The notes under the pieces are model-generated. The model was not told the DNA's origin and made no database searches. It saw nothing but the letters and a program-made list of their open reading frames with translations. Position numbers and translations under genes: made by a program. This document shows, one piece after another, positions 28,684 through 40,221 of a stretch of 64,000 bases of DNA (its first letter is position 1; the number at the start of each line of letters is the position of its first letter). The stretch comes from Lumbricus rubellus (Eukaryota; Annelida; Clitellata; Crassiclitellata; Lumbricidae), in assembly GCA_945859605.1 (NCBI GenBank), contig OX243812.1, forward strand, positions 1,251,001-1,315,000, read 5' to 3'.

Positions 28684-29257
28684 ATAAACCAACGGTGTAA
28701 AATCGTTTGCGATATTGTAATCCCGTATCTACGTCGTAGTCCACTCACGCCCTTGCATCACACAGGCATGAGTTGCCATTGCATTGACAATTAACGACGA
28801 TGATCTCGTTGTCGATCAAACTAACATCACACGGGAGTGAGTTGCCATTGCGCCGACGACGAACGACGGTATTCGTGCCTGGTCGTTGTTGACGATCCGG
28901 ACGTGGATACTTGCATGGGCATTCATCGTCGTAGCATTCGCGGTTGTGGACGTCAATTACAACAATCAGCTCCGATCTCCGCAGTATTGTTGTATTTCCA
29001 ACCAAGCCGAGCTGCCTGGCGATTTTTCGTAATTCAGTTTTAGTTTTATTCGGGTAAACCATTTTTATTGGAATATCTTGTCTTTAAGCCGAGCTGGATA
29101 TTCCATGAATATGAACAAGTAAGGCTGACATTGGTCAAACTGCGCGGGCACTCAATTTTTTAGGCTAGTATTGGTCAAATGGACGAAACTGAAGGCTGTA
29201 CTGGTCAGATTGGACGAAAGTCAAGGCTATACTGGTCGAATGTCCGAGCTTGCTACA
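28684..29257 (-). repeat. Polinton right terminal inverted repeat
   Basis: Inverted copy of the left repeat. The inner ~455 bp looks identical. The outer ~120 bp has several ~31-bp units (CTGGTCAGATTGGACGAAA-like) that differ from the two units at the left end. Confidence 0.9.
28745..29062 (-). CDS. TIR-borne small protein with SAP-like N-terminus (right copy)
   Basis: Encodes the same 105 residues as the left-end copy, without a single difference. Here it faces into the element toward the integrase. Because it is carried by the inverted repeat, its identity to the left copy reflects repeat homogenisation and not necessarily protein selection. Confidence 0.5.
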   Translation of the reverse strand: MVYPNKTKTELRKIARQLGLVGNTTILRRSELIVVIDVHNRECYDDECPCKYPRPDRQQRPGTNTVVRRRRNGNSLPCDVSLIDNEIIVVNCQCNGNSCLCDARA

Positions 29258-30364
29258 TTCTGTTCTACTGTCGTCGACAATGTTTCCAGTCCTATATTCA
29301 GTCGTCACTCGTCATCCGTCGTTTCTGATCTTTTCAAGTCGTCTATTATAGATCTAATCGTTTCTAATAGTTTCTAATAATTATTGTTTCTAATCATGTA
29401 TAATTGTTTCTAATCATATCCAGTTGTTTCTAGACTAGTCGTAATCGTTCATAATCAGTGGCGTACCAGCTAGGAAATTTCAACAGATCGCGTCCAGGCC
29501 ATGGGGTTAACAAGATCTTGAAATAGTAAAGCAAAGCATTTAAAACATGATTTTTTTTCATAGAGGATTGCAAATGTAAATTTGTCAGCTTCCCTTCGTC
29601 TACCATTACCAAGCTAATGCTTTATTGAGAAGAATGTTCTTAAAAGGTAAAAAGTAGTAGCAAAAAAGTGACAATTTTCCAGGGAGGTAAGTGCTTTTTT
29701 TGCGCCTAAGGGCAAGCGTCCATATCCGCTGCCCTTTCAGACAAATCCCACCACCAGCCTTCAATACGGTAGGGCGTAGGCTAAGAGCTCCTCAGCTTAC
29801 CTGTCATAGTCCTGTTAATGCCTTACGACTATATTACCATCTAAGACAACAAAACCAATAAACCTCATCAACGTTGAAGCCATTGTTCAACATCTCTAAG
29901 GATGTATTGTCCGCAATTAATTTTAAGCAGCACCAATTGGTATGAGAACAATCATAATTATTGGTAGCAGCAATAACATTGCGGCAGACCAACCACTAAA
30001 GTTTTAAACGTTAAATAATAATTGAGTAATTAAATTCTTTATTCAAATTAATATGTTTTAGATAAATGGACATAGTAGCTTAAATTGTCTGTCATGCTTC
30101 AACTCGGTTTATTACTAACTTCTCATTCGTTTAAGCCAAGAATTATAATTAATTCTCTAGTTAATTTCATTTCTTCTGCAAACCTATCTACTGAAACATA
30201 GACAATTATTGTTTATTGTTTTTATTGCTCTTTGTAGTAGTTTTCCCTAAGCTGCCGACTGGGAGAGGGCTAAACACACAGTCATCGCCTCACTCTACCT
30301 GAAAAAATAGCTTAAAGAAAAAAGACATGACCTACCTTTGTCGCGCTCTTTTATCTGACCTCTA
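29258..30364. other. Polinton right flank, non-coding
   Basis: 29335-29450 has degenerate GTTTCTAAT repeats. The rest holds no supported gene or element. Confidence 0.5.
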
Positions 30365-30502
30365 TCAATCATTCAATCAATCGATCGATCGATCGATCGA
30401 TCGATCAATCAATTAAATCAATCAATAAACCAACCAATCTATCAGTCAGTCAGTCAGTCAGTCAATCAATCAACCAATCAGTCAATCGATCAATCAATCA
30501 AC
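30365..30502. repeat. Tetranucleotide repeats (ATCG, AATC, CAGT)
   Basis: Runs of ATCGATCG, CAATCAAT and CAGTCAGT follow one another, a compound microsatellite. Confidence 0.85.
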
Positions 30503-30908
30503 CTAGTCTTGCTTAACCTTTATCTTATTATGCCTCAACTTACATGTACCTCATAATTAATGCTTCGTTTCACTTCTTGATTTCCTGCTTTGCAGTTTTA
30601 GGCTCTTGCTAAAAACATTCAGACGCGACCATTGTGTTTTGTCACTTCTGCAAGTATTTCGACGGACTCTCATGACATTGTGCACTATGTAAAAACTCAA
30701 TAGAAATAATAATAATATAATAATTAATATTTAATCTTCTCTCAGAATTAATTGCGTTTATCCATTTTCTGATATCCTTTCATATATAAGCTAATTTCAA
30801 ATTCGTTTTGCCTGTTAATATCTCACAGCATCTTTTGGGCTATTTTATATTGTAGCATACAACAGAGAATGTTGAGTCAATATTTTCACTAATAATATAT
30901 TATTGTAC

Positions 30909-31886
30909 TTAACCCTCGGGCTACCAAGCTTTTTTTGTAACACTGACTACCAAGGGGGGGTGGTTACCACCCCCCTGGATTTTGGGTTTGGTTTGAGATA
31001 TCATAACTTGTAATACACCAATGGATTCAGCATTCATTTCTGCACAAAATGGTATATTTAGGTTTAAAATATATGAAAGCACCCCGAAGTTATGAATTTT
31101 TTACCGTAGGCACCCGTCGATTCCACAAAATGTATACTTTCGCATAAGCAAAATATTAGATTCGTGTTTTTAACATAATTTATTTATTTAAAAATAGTTT
31201 ACATATAATAAAGTCCAATATCCAACTATAAAAACTAGTAATAAGATAGTTTTAATTACAATAAAAAGAAAAAAACATGTATTAGCTGCTGAAAAACGTT
31301 TACGCAGACTTATCGGTTTGCGTTGTAAAAAAACCCAACATTTTCACACATTTAAATTTATTTTGAGCACTTACGGTCATCAAATATCAAATTAATTAGT
31401 ATCAAAAAATAGCCCTAAATGCCCTCTATAGAATGGCATAATTTATTTCTCTTGAAAAATTAATTATGAATAATATTTAATAGGAAAACATGAAATTTTT
31501 ATGAAAATAAAACACCTTTTTATATATTTTAATTTATTTTGAGCACTTCCGGTTGTCACAAGACAACTCCGTGACCACCAAAATGTAGCCCCACATTCCC
31601 TCTACAGAATGGTGTAATTTCTGTCTCTTCATGTCAAAGGACGGATAAGATATAGCCGATAATCTAAGGGGGGTGGTATCCACCCCCTCCCCTGGTGCCT
31701 CGGGTATATCGGGTATAACTTTTGAATGGTATGGTATATCATCGCACATTGTAGCTCAAAATGTGCGCAAATGAATCCTCTACAGCTACCTAAAACGTCA
31801 AAATTTTATTCCAAACGCAAAAAGTTTTATTTAAGAAAAACCTAGGGGGGGGTGGTTACAACCCCCCCTGGTAGCCCGTGGGTTAA
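30909..31886. mobile_element. piggyBac-like non-autonomous element (978 bp)
   Basis: Both ends are TTAA, the piggyBac target site, and the termini are inverted: CCCTCGGGCTACCA at the left and TGGTAGCCCGTGGG at the right. G/C-run motifs (GGGGGGTGGTTACCACCCCC) recur near both ends. No transposase frame is visible. A second copy starts at 63489. Confidence 0.75.
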
Positions 31887-32402
31887 AACAGAGGATGCTC
31901 CATGACATTATTTTCTCTTCGTCGAAAATGGTCCGTTCGGTAGGTGGCGTACTCAACGAAACGATGTAGAGAGGCAAACAAAAAAGAACTGCAGGGACTC
32001 TTGAAAATCGACTAATTATTATTATGACCGTAGAACGGCGTAGAGTCGTAGAGTAGACGACTGAAACCAAGTGATCATGTAGATCTAAGCCTGATTGTAA
32101 GGAAGAGCCAGCAGGCCAATCAAGAAAGTTAACAATTCAGGAAGTCAGGAAGGCAGGCTACTTATCATTATGTCTAATAATTACATGGGTACCGTAATAA
32201 GTTAAATAACCACAGAAGTTGAAAGACGAATACTGGCTTTTGAAAGAATAATTGTTATCGAAAACTATATTAGGAGTCGGATGGAAAAAACCGATGACGA
32301 ATGAGCAACTATGCAATCGAAATAATTGGTCTAAGTCTCTAAGAGATATGAAACTCTGCTGAAAAAGTAGTCTGCAGGAAATAAAAACTGTTTGTACACA
32401 TA
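31887..32402. other. Unique stretch of block A, no gene
   Basis: Matches 42850-43180 of block B with small differences. No feature other than the duplication. Confidence 0.5.
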
Positions 32403-32608
32403 ATTATGCAGAATGGACGACACCATGAAACTCGACATTGGTGTTTGGTATTATGTAAGGGACGAACAAAAGGAATGGAAGGATGACATCACGGAATGGT
32501 GTGGAGACAGATCACTGCAGCAGTTGAGTCACACAGCAAGAAAAAGACAAATGGAAGGAGATGATAGAAGGAGCATCAAGCACCTACGGGCGATGAACCC
32601 ATGGACAT

Positions 32609-32683
<75 letters not shown>

Positions 32684-32708
32684 CGACGACGACGATGATG
32701 ATGATGAT
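32403..32708 (+). pseudogene. LINE C-terminal fragment followed by (GAT)n
   Basis: EWKDDITEW and a RSLQQLSHTA segment match the domain ending many non-LTR retrotransposon reverse transcriptases. The first half is more decayed than in the block B copy at 43187. It runs into a (GAT)n microsatellite at 32609-32708. The poly-Met/Asp translations are artefacts. Confidence 0.7.
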
Positions 32709-32897
32709 AATGATAGGCCATCATGGCCTGCCAATGTCATCCAAGTTGATTGACCGAAGTCTATTAGAGCTGTGTGTAAAATTGACAGAATCAGAACAAT
32801 TTCCGATTAAATAGATTTCCGATTGTTGAATCGGGTGAATGTATCAGCGTCGTTTATGGGAGTAGAAGACCACGTTCCTCTTCACCATGGCACGCAT

Positions 32898-33803
32898 CTA
32901 GTAGTCGTCGTAGAGATCTAAATCGTGGAAACCGTGCAACACATCATCATCATACCGATCATATGAGTCGAAGTCGTATTCGTCAGAATCATAACCACAG
33001 GCGTAGACATCATCGAAATCAAACACATCATATCTGTTGAAACGTGAAGTGACAGGAGGTGACACTGGTGCCGTTCCCCACTTGTCAACAACATTCTCTC
33101 CTCTCTTCCACTGCGCAATGATTTCTTGGATCCCAGAACATAGCCCAGTCCCAAGTGACAGTGGCAGGAGTTGACACTGGTGCTGTTCCCCACTTGTCAA
33201 CTACATTCTCTCCTCTATTCCACTGCGCAATGAATTCTTAGATCCCAAAACGAAGCCCAGTCCCAAGTGACAGTGGCAGGAGTTGACACTGGTGCTGTTC
33301 CCCACTTGTCAACTACATTCTCTCCTCTATTCCACTGCGCAATGAATTCTTAGATCCCAAAACGAAGCCCAGTCCCAAGTGACAGTGGCAGGAGTTGACA
33401 CTGGTGCTGTTCCCCACTTGTCAACTACATTCTCTCCTCTCTTCCACTGCGCAATGATCTCCTGGATATCGTATTCAAGCATCGAACCGCGGCATCGAAT
33501 GTACATCCCATCACACTTCGTAGTGAAGTTCCTACGACCGGTGCTGCTGCTCCTCAACACGGTGATAGTGCTGATGACACCAGCCTCCTGGAGTTTCTTG
33601 TAGAGGAAGAGTCGCCTGTTGCCAGAAGCAGCGAACCAGTTACCGTTCTTGATGGAGCATTCCAATGCTGGCATGGAGGATACGCTCAGCTGACCATTGA
33701 TGAGCCGAGCGAAGGTTGATGTGAGTAAATGTCCATCTGAAAACTTGTGAGAGATGCTGTCCTGTGAATATCGGATCTCACTCGGAATTAGAGTCAGCGA
33801 CAT
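32898..33803 (-). pseudogene. ParB/Srx-like family gene 1 (type I), disrupted by tandem repeat
   Basis: From ATG 33803 the frame encodes RYSQDSISHKF, the core motif GNRRLFLYKKL at 61-71, an FTTKCDGMYIRCR segment and IIAQWKRGENVVDKW, nearly the same as gene 3 in block B. At about 33470 it enters a 112-bp unit present four times (starts 33061, 33173, 33285, 33397), which brings a stop at 33327. The three extra units total 336 bp, so the original frame resumes at 33061 and the acidic tail (DSDEYDFDSYDRYDDD) is still open to 32898. A truncated 158-residue product without the tail could be made. Probably a pseudogene. Confidence 0.6.
33061..33472. repeat. 112-bp tandem repeat, ~4 units
   Basis: Successive GACACTGGTG words at 33061, 33173, 33285 and 33397 give a constant 112-bp period. 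The central units are nearly identical, so amplification is recent. The block B gene has one unit. Confidence 0.85.
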
Positions 33804-34715
33804 CTTTAGTCAGAGCGGAAATAGCTCTACAATAACCCATAATGAAAAGTTTTTGACATGTCATAGCATTAGCATTACAATACAATGCAATACAATGCAA
33901 TATGATACAATATGATACAATACAATAGTAGGCTGGTAGTAGTAGTGGTAGTAGCAGTGGTAATAGTAGGAGTGGTAGTAGTAGTAGCAGCATTAGTAGC
34001 AGTGGCATTGGTAGTAGTAGTAGCAGTAGTAGTGGTTGTTGTTGTTGTTGTGGTGGTAGTACATCATCATAACCATCATCGTCATTATTATTAACTTCTA
34101 ACAGACACAACACAGTATGATTTAATTCAAAGCAGTAACGGATAAATGCAAACAAACAACATTAAAATAATGTTTGTTACAGGAGTAAAATTTAACTGTT
34201 TGGCAGCTATGCAAGGCGTTCATCACGTGCTATAGTGCTTTGAGAAAACTTTCGTTGCAAAACAATTTCGCTATCAGGTAAATCTACAGAAAGGTAAGCT
34301 TACTCAACCTTCCATTCGGCAGGTGACGCTGGTAAATCGAGTCGTAATACGCGATGGTCGCCTTGCCCGACTGCTAAACTGGTAAATTCTACTCCTCTAA
34401 TAACTTGTGATCATACGCTCCTACTATAAATTGAAATGATAGGCCTACTGGGCTGTGTCAATTTGAAATAAACGAAGATTAATATCATCATCATCATCGT
34501 CGTCGTCGTCGTCGTCGTTGTCGTTGTCCTCCTCCTCCTCCTCCAACTCCTCCTCCTCCTCTTCATCATCGTCATCATTATTTTTTATTTTAAAAAATTT
34601 TGTTGACCAAGAGCAGATTTTGATGTTATAGGTTTACGACCAGGTATAATATTCTGTTCTTCGCATTGCAATTTACTCTTCTTCCCGTCTTCTTCTTCAT
34701 GAAGTAAAATCTTAC
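33804..34715 (-). other. Putative intron of gene 1 with simple repeats
   Basis: Between the ORF and the probable donor at 34715. Holds (GTA)n-like sequence at 33925-34060 and ATC/TCC runs at 34485-34580. An acceptor-like TTATTGTAG lies about 20 bp upstream of the ATG. Confidence 0.4.
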
Positions 34716-34957
34716 CATCGAAATGAACGACGACCACCGACTGACAATCAACAAGGAACAAGTCAGAACTTGCGTTTTATTTCTGTCACGCCGTGTGAGT
34801 TTGCAACAGTAGACCTACTGTGCAACCATGCATGTCTGCCTTTTGTCTGAGAGGATGTCTGCTTCTACCTGTCTCTCTGTCCTTTAGGCCTACTGAATTG
34901 TAGTTTACTGCGACGCAGTTTACAGCGAAAACTTTACAAGTTTACATGTACTTTGCA
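34716..34957 (-). other. Putative non-coding exon 1 of gene 1
   Basis: On the minus strand the segment downstream of the ISRE ends ATTTCGATG|GTAAGATTTT, a good splice donor. The same sequence and donor occur at the same place before gene 3 (46914). Conservation between the copies and the donor suggest a 5' untranslated exon. The transcription start was not determined. Confidence 0.45.
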
Positions 34958-34973
34958 GAAATCGAAACTGAAA
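34957..34973 (-). promoter_or_regulatory. ISRE-like site upstream of gene 1
   Basis: Plus strand AGAAATCGAAACTGAAAG; on the gene strand AGTTTCGATTTCT, an exact match to the ISRE core AGTTTCNNTTTC bound by interferon regulatory factors in vertebrates. About 1.15 kb upstream of the ORF. Confidence 0.55.
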
Positions 34974-35547
34974 GACGTGATATTTTTGCTGCGTCATCAC
35001 ATCCCAAGCCTTGATTGGCAGGTCCATTAGCGGTGCAGTCTTCTTCTCATTTTATAAAGCAATAACTAGCTGGGGTTGCCTTAGAAATGACAAGTTTCCG
35101 CTCCCCGCCTTAAGAGTGAGGAATGGGTCGGTTGGAAGGGGAAACGAAGACGTATTATAGGCCTATTTTTCGAAAAAAGTGGTGAATAGCTGCGAAACTT
35201 GGGTCGTTTTGGAAAACTTAGACTTTTCGCCCCGCCCAGCCCCCTGCCCTTGCGGGGCGGGGTGTGAGTGGGTGGCAGCAGGGTGATTCAAGCAGTATTC
35301 TGTCTAGCTGGACGATTGAAATAACCGTCGTTACTCGGGAAATTTTGGTTCTTCGCAACCACCCAGCCACAGCTACACCCCGTTGGGAGGAGTGGATTCT
35401 GGGCGGGTATGGGTGGCGCTCTGTCTTAACTGCAGGATTTCAGTTCAATTGCTGCAAACTGTTGCGAAAGTATGGAAATAGTGAGATTTCGATTTTCCGA
35501 CCCCATCCAACTTCGCGACTGGTTCACCGTGGTGGACTTCTGTCTAG

Positions 35548-35682
35548 GGCTAGGGTTAGGAATAGGCTTATGGTTAGGATTAGGCTTATGGTTAGGATTA
35601 GGCTTATGGTTAGGATTAGGCTTATGGTTATGGTTATGGTCATGGTTATGGTTATGGTTAGGTTTATGGTTAGGCTACAAGG
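35548..35682. repeat. Telomere-like interstitial repeat
   Basis: Units such as GGTTAGGATTAGGCTTAT, about 18 bp and rich in TTAGG, repeat for ~130 bp. ORFs on both strands here are repeat artefacts. Could be a degenerate interstitial telomeric array. Confidence 0.6.
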
Positions 35683-35834
35683 GTTCAGGTCAATACCTGC
35701 GAAACTGTGGGCGAGCATTCTGGAAAACATACCTGCATACATGTATTAATAATAAATACATGTAGGCCTATACTATATTCACCCACATTCTCTTTCATAC
35801 AAAAAAGCAGTAGTAGTGGTACAACTACTTCTAC

Positions 35835-36001
<167 letters not shown>

Positions 36002-36556
36002 TGGTAGTGGTATGGTAGTGCTAGTAGTAATCATTTTGCATCAGTTCTGCAAAAGCATCTATAGAAAACCAGCTGCCTGGAAACCTACATTGTAAGGGGC
36101 CAAACAATCAAAACCAGTCGTATTATTTCAATGGTGTCTTCGGGGTTTGGCTTGTCAGCAATAATGTGATTCAACATCCAAGTCCGTCGTCTAACACACT
36201 CTGCTAAGTAACCTAGAATGTATTTTGGGGTCAGGGAACAAAATTATTTTATGATTCATCAGTTGTTTTATTTGTAACATATCAGCAGCATTAGCCTATA
36301 TTTTTACTTTCTTTCGTGTTCTCTGGTATCCAATCTGTATAAATGAAGACCCTTCCAACTTTCCTGATCCCCTATATATATCCCCGATTTAATTCACAAT
36401 TATTATTGATAGGATCTTCAACTTAAAATAAACAGTGTTACCATACTATTCAGTTATTCTACACAGTGAACGTGGGTAACCAGCGATGTGGTAAGAGCGC
36501 AGCAAGCATCTAATAATCGAGGGTATCAATAAGTTTAGTAGTATTAAGTCATAATA

Positions 36557-37066
36557 CTAATCGGAATCGTCATCATCATCATCATCATAATCATCATAAT
36601 CATCATCATCATCATCGTCGTCGTCGTCATCGTCGTCGTGATAATTCCAGGAAGCAGATGGCTGTGGTGCAGCCTTCCACTTAGCAACGACATCTTCGCC
36701 TTTCTTCCACTGCGCAATGATCTCCTCTGTTTGGCGATCGAGCATCGGTCCGCGGCAGTGAATGGATTTTCCGTTGCTGGTGGTTGTGAAGTTGCTGCCT
36801 CCAGTGCTTTCAGTCTTCTCCACTGCAATGTATTGGATGACTCCTGCATTCTGGAGCTTCTTGTAAAGAAACAGACGTCTGTTACCAGAAGCGGCATACC
36901 AGTTGTGGTCCTTAACGAAACACTGAATTCTGGGCAGACTTGTAACGCTCATCCGACCACTGATTAGTTGAGCGAAGGTTGATGTGAGCAGATTGCCATC
37001 ACGAAACTTGTGAGAGATGCTGTCCTGTGAATAGCGGATCTCACGAGGTCTCAATTCCATCGTCAT
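36557..37066 (-). CDS. ParB/Srx-like family gene 2 (type II), poly-Asp tail
   Basis: 169 residues, intact. IRYSQDSISHKF at 10-21, GNRRLFLYKKL at 61-71, NFTTTSNGKSIHCR at 92-105 and IIAQWKKGEDVVAKW at 116-130 form the family core. The pattern 'PxIxV...W..xGNRRLxxY...Gxx..IxV' resembles the ParB/sulfiredoxin fold, where the arginine-rich turn binds phosphate or nucleotide; this is a remote resemblance only. From residue 144 the tail is nearly all Asp, encoded by GAT/GAC repeats. A TTCTTCAG acceptor lies 12 bp upstream of the ATG. The exon-1 candidate is at 39643-39890. No signal peptide or membrane segment. Confidence 0.6.
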   Translation of the reverse strand: MTMELRPREIRYSQDSISHKFRDGNLLTSTFAQLISGRMSVTSLPRIQCFVKDHNWYAASGNRRLFLYKKLQNAGVIQYIAVEKTESTGGSNFTTTSNGKSIHCRGPMLDRQTEEIIAQWKKGEDVVAKWKAAPQPSASWNYHDDDDDDDDDDDDDYDDYDDDDDDDSD

Positions 37067-37430
37067 CCTTGTTCAGCGCTGAAGAACCCAGTACTAAGAC
37101 AATTGTATAATTATAAAGAATGAACATTGCACTGTTTGTAGGCCTACGTATCAAAAAGCGCAATTAAATAGAATTCAGTACCACTCTCATTTGGTACACC
37201 GTACACATACCGTGGTCAGAAATGTACAGTTAGAGCAAGCCAACAGGAATCATAAATAACCGGACAGGACAGAGGCTGAAATAGGTAGGCTTAAGTTGCA
37301 TATTCCAGTGATAATATACGATCACCATGAAAGTCGATGAAGGTAGAGACAAAAACTGAGAAATCAGTGACTCGGAATGAGAATCGTCCACAGACAAGAC
37401 ATAATAATAATAATAATAATAATAATATTC

Positions 37431-38060
37431 CCTTATTGAACAATCCGGTTGACAGACCGCAACCGGTTACAGTGTACAGTGTACACTGTTATTATAGTAT
37501 GCCATTGAAGCAAATCAAGAGAACACAAAAATTATAGATGACATAGGCCTACACAGGGCCGGATTTGAACAGAGTGAGGCCCTAAGCAATTTCAATTATG
37601 AGACCCCACTTAAGGATAAAAACAGAAAAAATGCATGCATAGCCTATTGCTAAATCTAAGTGTATTCATAATGCATATTGCGCCAGTGACCCATGTTTGA
37701 GTTAGATACAATGATTAATTATGAGTTATAATCAATCGTGAAACTAAATTTTTTTAATTCATTGGCTTATAATTTAGAAGTTATAATTTATAAGCCACTG
37801 AATATTTTTCCTTTGTTCACTTTTGGAGGCCCCCAGATTCCGGAGGCCCTAAGCAGTTGCTTAGTTGGCTTACATGTAAATCCGGCCCTGGACATACATG
37901 TAATTCTTAACTACTAACAGAACAGACAGCCTACAATACACGGCGCTTATAGTGCTCAGCCTAAAAAGCACGTCCGCCCTACGGGGCTCGAACTCGGGTC
38001 CATTGATCTCCATGCTAGTGCGTTATTCAATGCGCAACCGTCCCCGCCCCCATGCTCCGG
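37431..38060. repeat. tRNA-related SINE-like repeat, interrupted
   Basis: CGGTTGACAGACCGCAACCG at the start, and a segment whose complement reads ACCCGAGTTCGAGCCCC (tRNA T-arm/B-box-like) at 37985-38005, recur in the same order at 54365-54590. The copy is split by the hAT-like element at 37554-37890. Confidence 0.5.
37554..37890. mobile_element. hAT-like MITE (337 bp)
   Basis: Inverted ends CAGGGCCGGATTT and its complement, with subterminal GGCCCTAAGCA motifs at both ends. Flanking 8-mers GGCCTACA and GACATACA match at six of eight positions, suggesting an aged 8-bp target duplication. No coding capacity. Confidence 0.65.
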
Positions 38061-39642
38061 AAACCATATCTATAGACTGTTAGAAGATGCTGGTCGATGG
38101 AACAAGTTTAACGAATCCAGAGGTTGAGAGCTAGGATGTCCAACAATTATGTGCTTTGTACATTGAAAATTGTTGTTGTATTCGGGCTTAACGACACTGT
38201 TTCATATCGAAGACGATTAGTGTCGGAGGCAGAGTACAACCTCACACTCCACGTTTATATTGCGACCGAGCCACCCGCAGTAAAAATCCGAGAAATTGAT
38301 CTCTGACCTGGAATCGAACCCGGGCCGCTGGCGCGGCGAGCGGGAAAATGCCAGTTTCAAGCTTTAATAGGCTTATAGAACGCCACTGCTTAAAACGCAG
38401 AATTATAGAACTTGCATGTAATTGTAAATTGTAAACTACAAGCTTTTGTAGCGCAAACGGAAAGTCAGGAGCAAAGAACCAGATTATTCACGCGTTTCTT
38501 CTATTGCAAATGCAAAATAAGAAATTGTCTTCGTTTAAGTTGGGATATGCTCCAAATTCATCGATCGGCGGTATGGCTAACATAATTTTTAGTTTGTACG
38601 CCTACCTAAGGGATGAGGTCATATTAGTCGCATTATTACTTTTCTAAATAGTAAAACTGGTGACCATGGCCAGTGATTTTCCAAATGTCGGTCTGGGACA
38701 TTCGCCCAGGTTACAGCAGCGCTCTCGGCATAGTCCGTCAATTTCCTGAAGACTGCCTTCAATTCTAGGCCTATTGATTAGAGAGGACTAATAATATTTT
38801 GGGAATTGAAACGATCAGTAGCCTACTGTTGGCAAACTTGACGGTGTATCTATTTGTGGCGGATCTGAGGATAGTGAGGACTTTTTGCTCGAGATGCTCG
38901 ACTATAAATTATTATTCAAATATTTTTGATTAAATCTTAACCTATTGTCAATATCAAAGGTTCAAATATCAAATAACCATTTCCTAAAGCAGCAACCGTT
39001 GTACATTGAATACAAACAGAATTTAACAACCATTAATGACTAGTTGCATCGAAAATGAAAACAAAAATCAACACAATCATAGTAAAACAAAAGGATCGTG
39101 TAAAGTTGTGCGCTTAAAAGGGAGCCCCAAATGGACAAGTCCCACTATCAGAAGTACCAATCATATTATAACGAAGTGCTCGCATTGGCGAAATAAATTG
39201 TAGTAGCCGAAACAGTAAGGGTAGAAGGTTAATAACAAGAGAGGAAATTTGAAAGTAGGTCTACTTGAATGAAATCAAAAGTAACTATAGGGTAGTTGAA
39301 ACAAGACAGATTGATGCACAATGCGGAACACCTCAAAAGATGTTGACATTAATCATTTCTAAATAATGTCGCGGCTCCCAGAGATAATAATTATCCAAAA
39401 TTTAGATTTGACTCGGACAACAAAGAAGTTAAAATGAACCTCTAGACTTTAGAGTTCTACGCTCAACATAGCCACTTTACGTGGAAATGATGCAGTTTGG
39501 TGACAGAGCAAGTCTTTACATGTAAGTTCCGCCTTCGAGCTCTGCAAGTCTAAGGCTCAAACGGTTGCAATAATTTATCATAAATGCAGATGAATATATT
39601 ATGTTGCTAATTGATAAAGTAACCTGTCATGTAGAATCTTAC
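38061..39642 (-). other. Non-coding, within the putative intron of gene 2
   Basis: No supported ORF. 38660-38760 is shared with 49270-49370 of block B (GGCCAGTGATTTTCCAAATG). Confidence 0.45.
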
Positions 39643-39901
39643 CCACCACCGGATTGCAGACTGTCGACTGAGAAAGCCAACGATTAAATCTAAACTACTC
39701 GTAAGCAGCATCGGTCGTGGTCACGGCTGAGTCTGCATTGTTAGGCATTTGTCTGTCGGTATACGTTTGTCTGTCTTTGCCTTTGTCTGTCTCTGTCTAC
39801 GTGTACCTGTCTGTTCCTATGTCTTTATTCTTGTGTTCTGACTGGTTGTTTTGTCGCAGTGTGGTACGCAAAGTTTGCTTCCACAAATCGAAAACTGAAA
39901 G
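39643..39901 (-). promoter_or_regulatory. ISRE-like site and putative exon 1 of gene 2
   Basis: Plus strand ACAAATCGAAAACTGAAAG at 39882-39900 is a one-base-expanded ISRE (GAAAACTGAAA), weaker than those of genes 1, 3 and 5. Downstream on the minus strand come CAGACA repeats and CCGGTGGTGG|GTAAGATTC, a donor shared with gene 4 (50427). Confidence 0.45.
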
Positions 39902-40087
39902 ACGAAAATATCCCTCAGACTGTTAATTTGTTGTCGTGATCGCATGCTTAAGATTTAACAGCTCACAAAAGATTGAAGTCAACAGACCAAGGCATTCGCA
40001 CCATAAATATTATTATTCACTGCCCAATGGTGCAGTTAGCTATTCCCTGCTTTAAAAATTGTAGTGATGAAATAACAACAACAACAG

Positions 40088-40153
40088 CAATAATAATAAT
40101 AATAATAATAATAATAGGCCTAATAATAATAATAATAATAATAATAATAGGCC

Positions 40154-40221
<68 letters not shown>

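Larger units (their letters stand above)
13258..29257 (+). mobile_element. Polinton/Maverick element, complete, 16.0 kb
   Basis: Bounded by inverted repeats whose outermost exact match is TGTAGCAAGCTCGGAC (13258-13273) and its complement (29242-29257). It encodes the diagnostic set: protein-primed PolB, chromodomain integrase, FtsK/HerA-type ATPase, adenain-like protease, major capsid protein and penton, plus accessory genes. Known biology: Polintons are self-synthesising DNA transposons that also encode double-jelly-roll capsids and are regarded as integrated virus-like entities. This copy has frameshifts and a stop in PolB and a deletion in the integrase, so it is probably not autonomous. 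A clean 6-bp target duplication was not found: the flanks read CATTG on the left and CATTC on the right. Confidence 0.95.

Noticed and set aside
30365..30502. Possible CRISPR-like array
   Set aside because: The units are 4 bp with no spacers; a compound microsatellite.
37980..38045. tRNA gene on the minus strand
   Set aside because: It has a T-arm-like GAGTTCGAGCCCC but no convincing anticodon arm or acceptor pairing, and a diverged copy exists at 54500. SINE-like repeat is a better reading.
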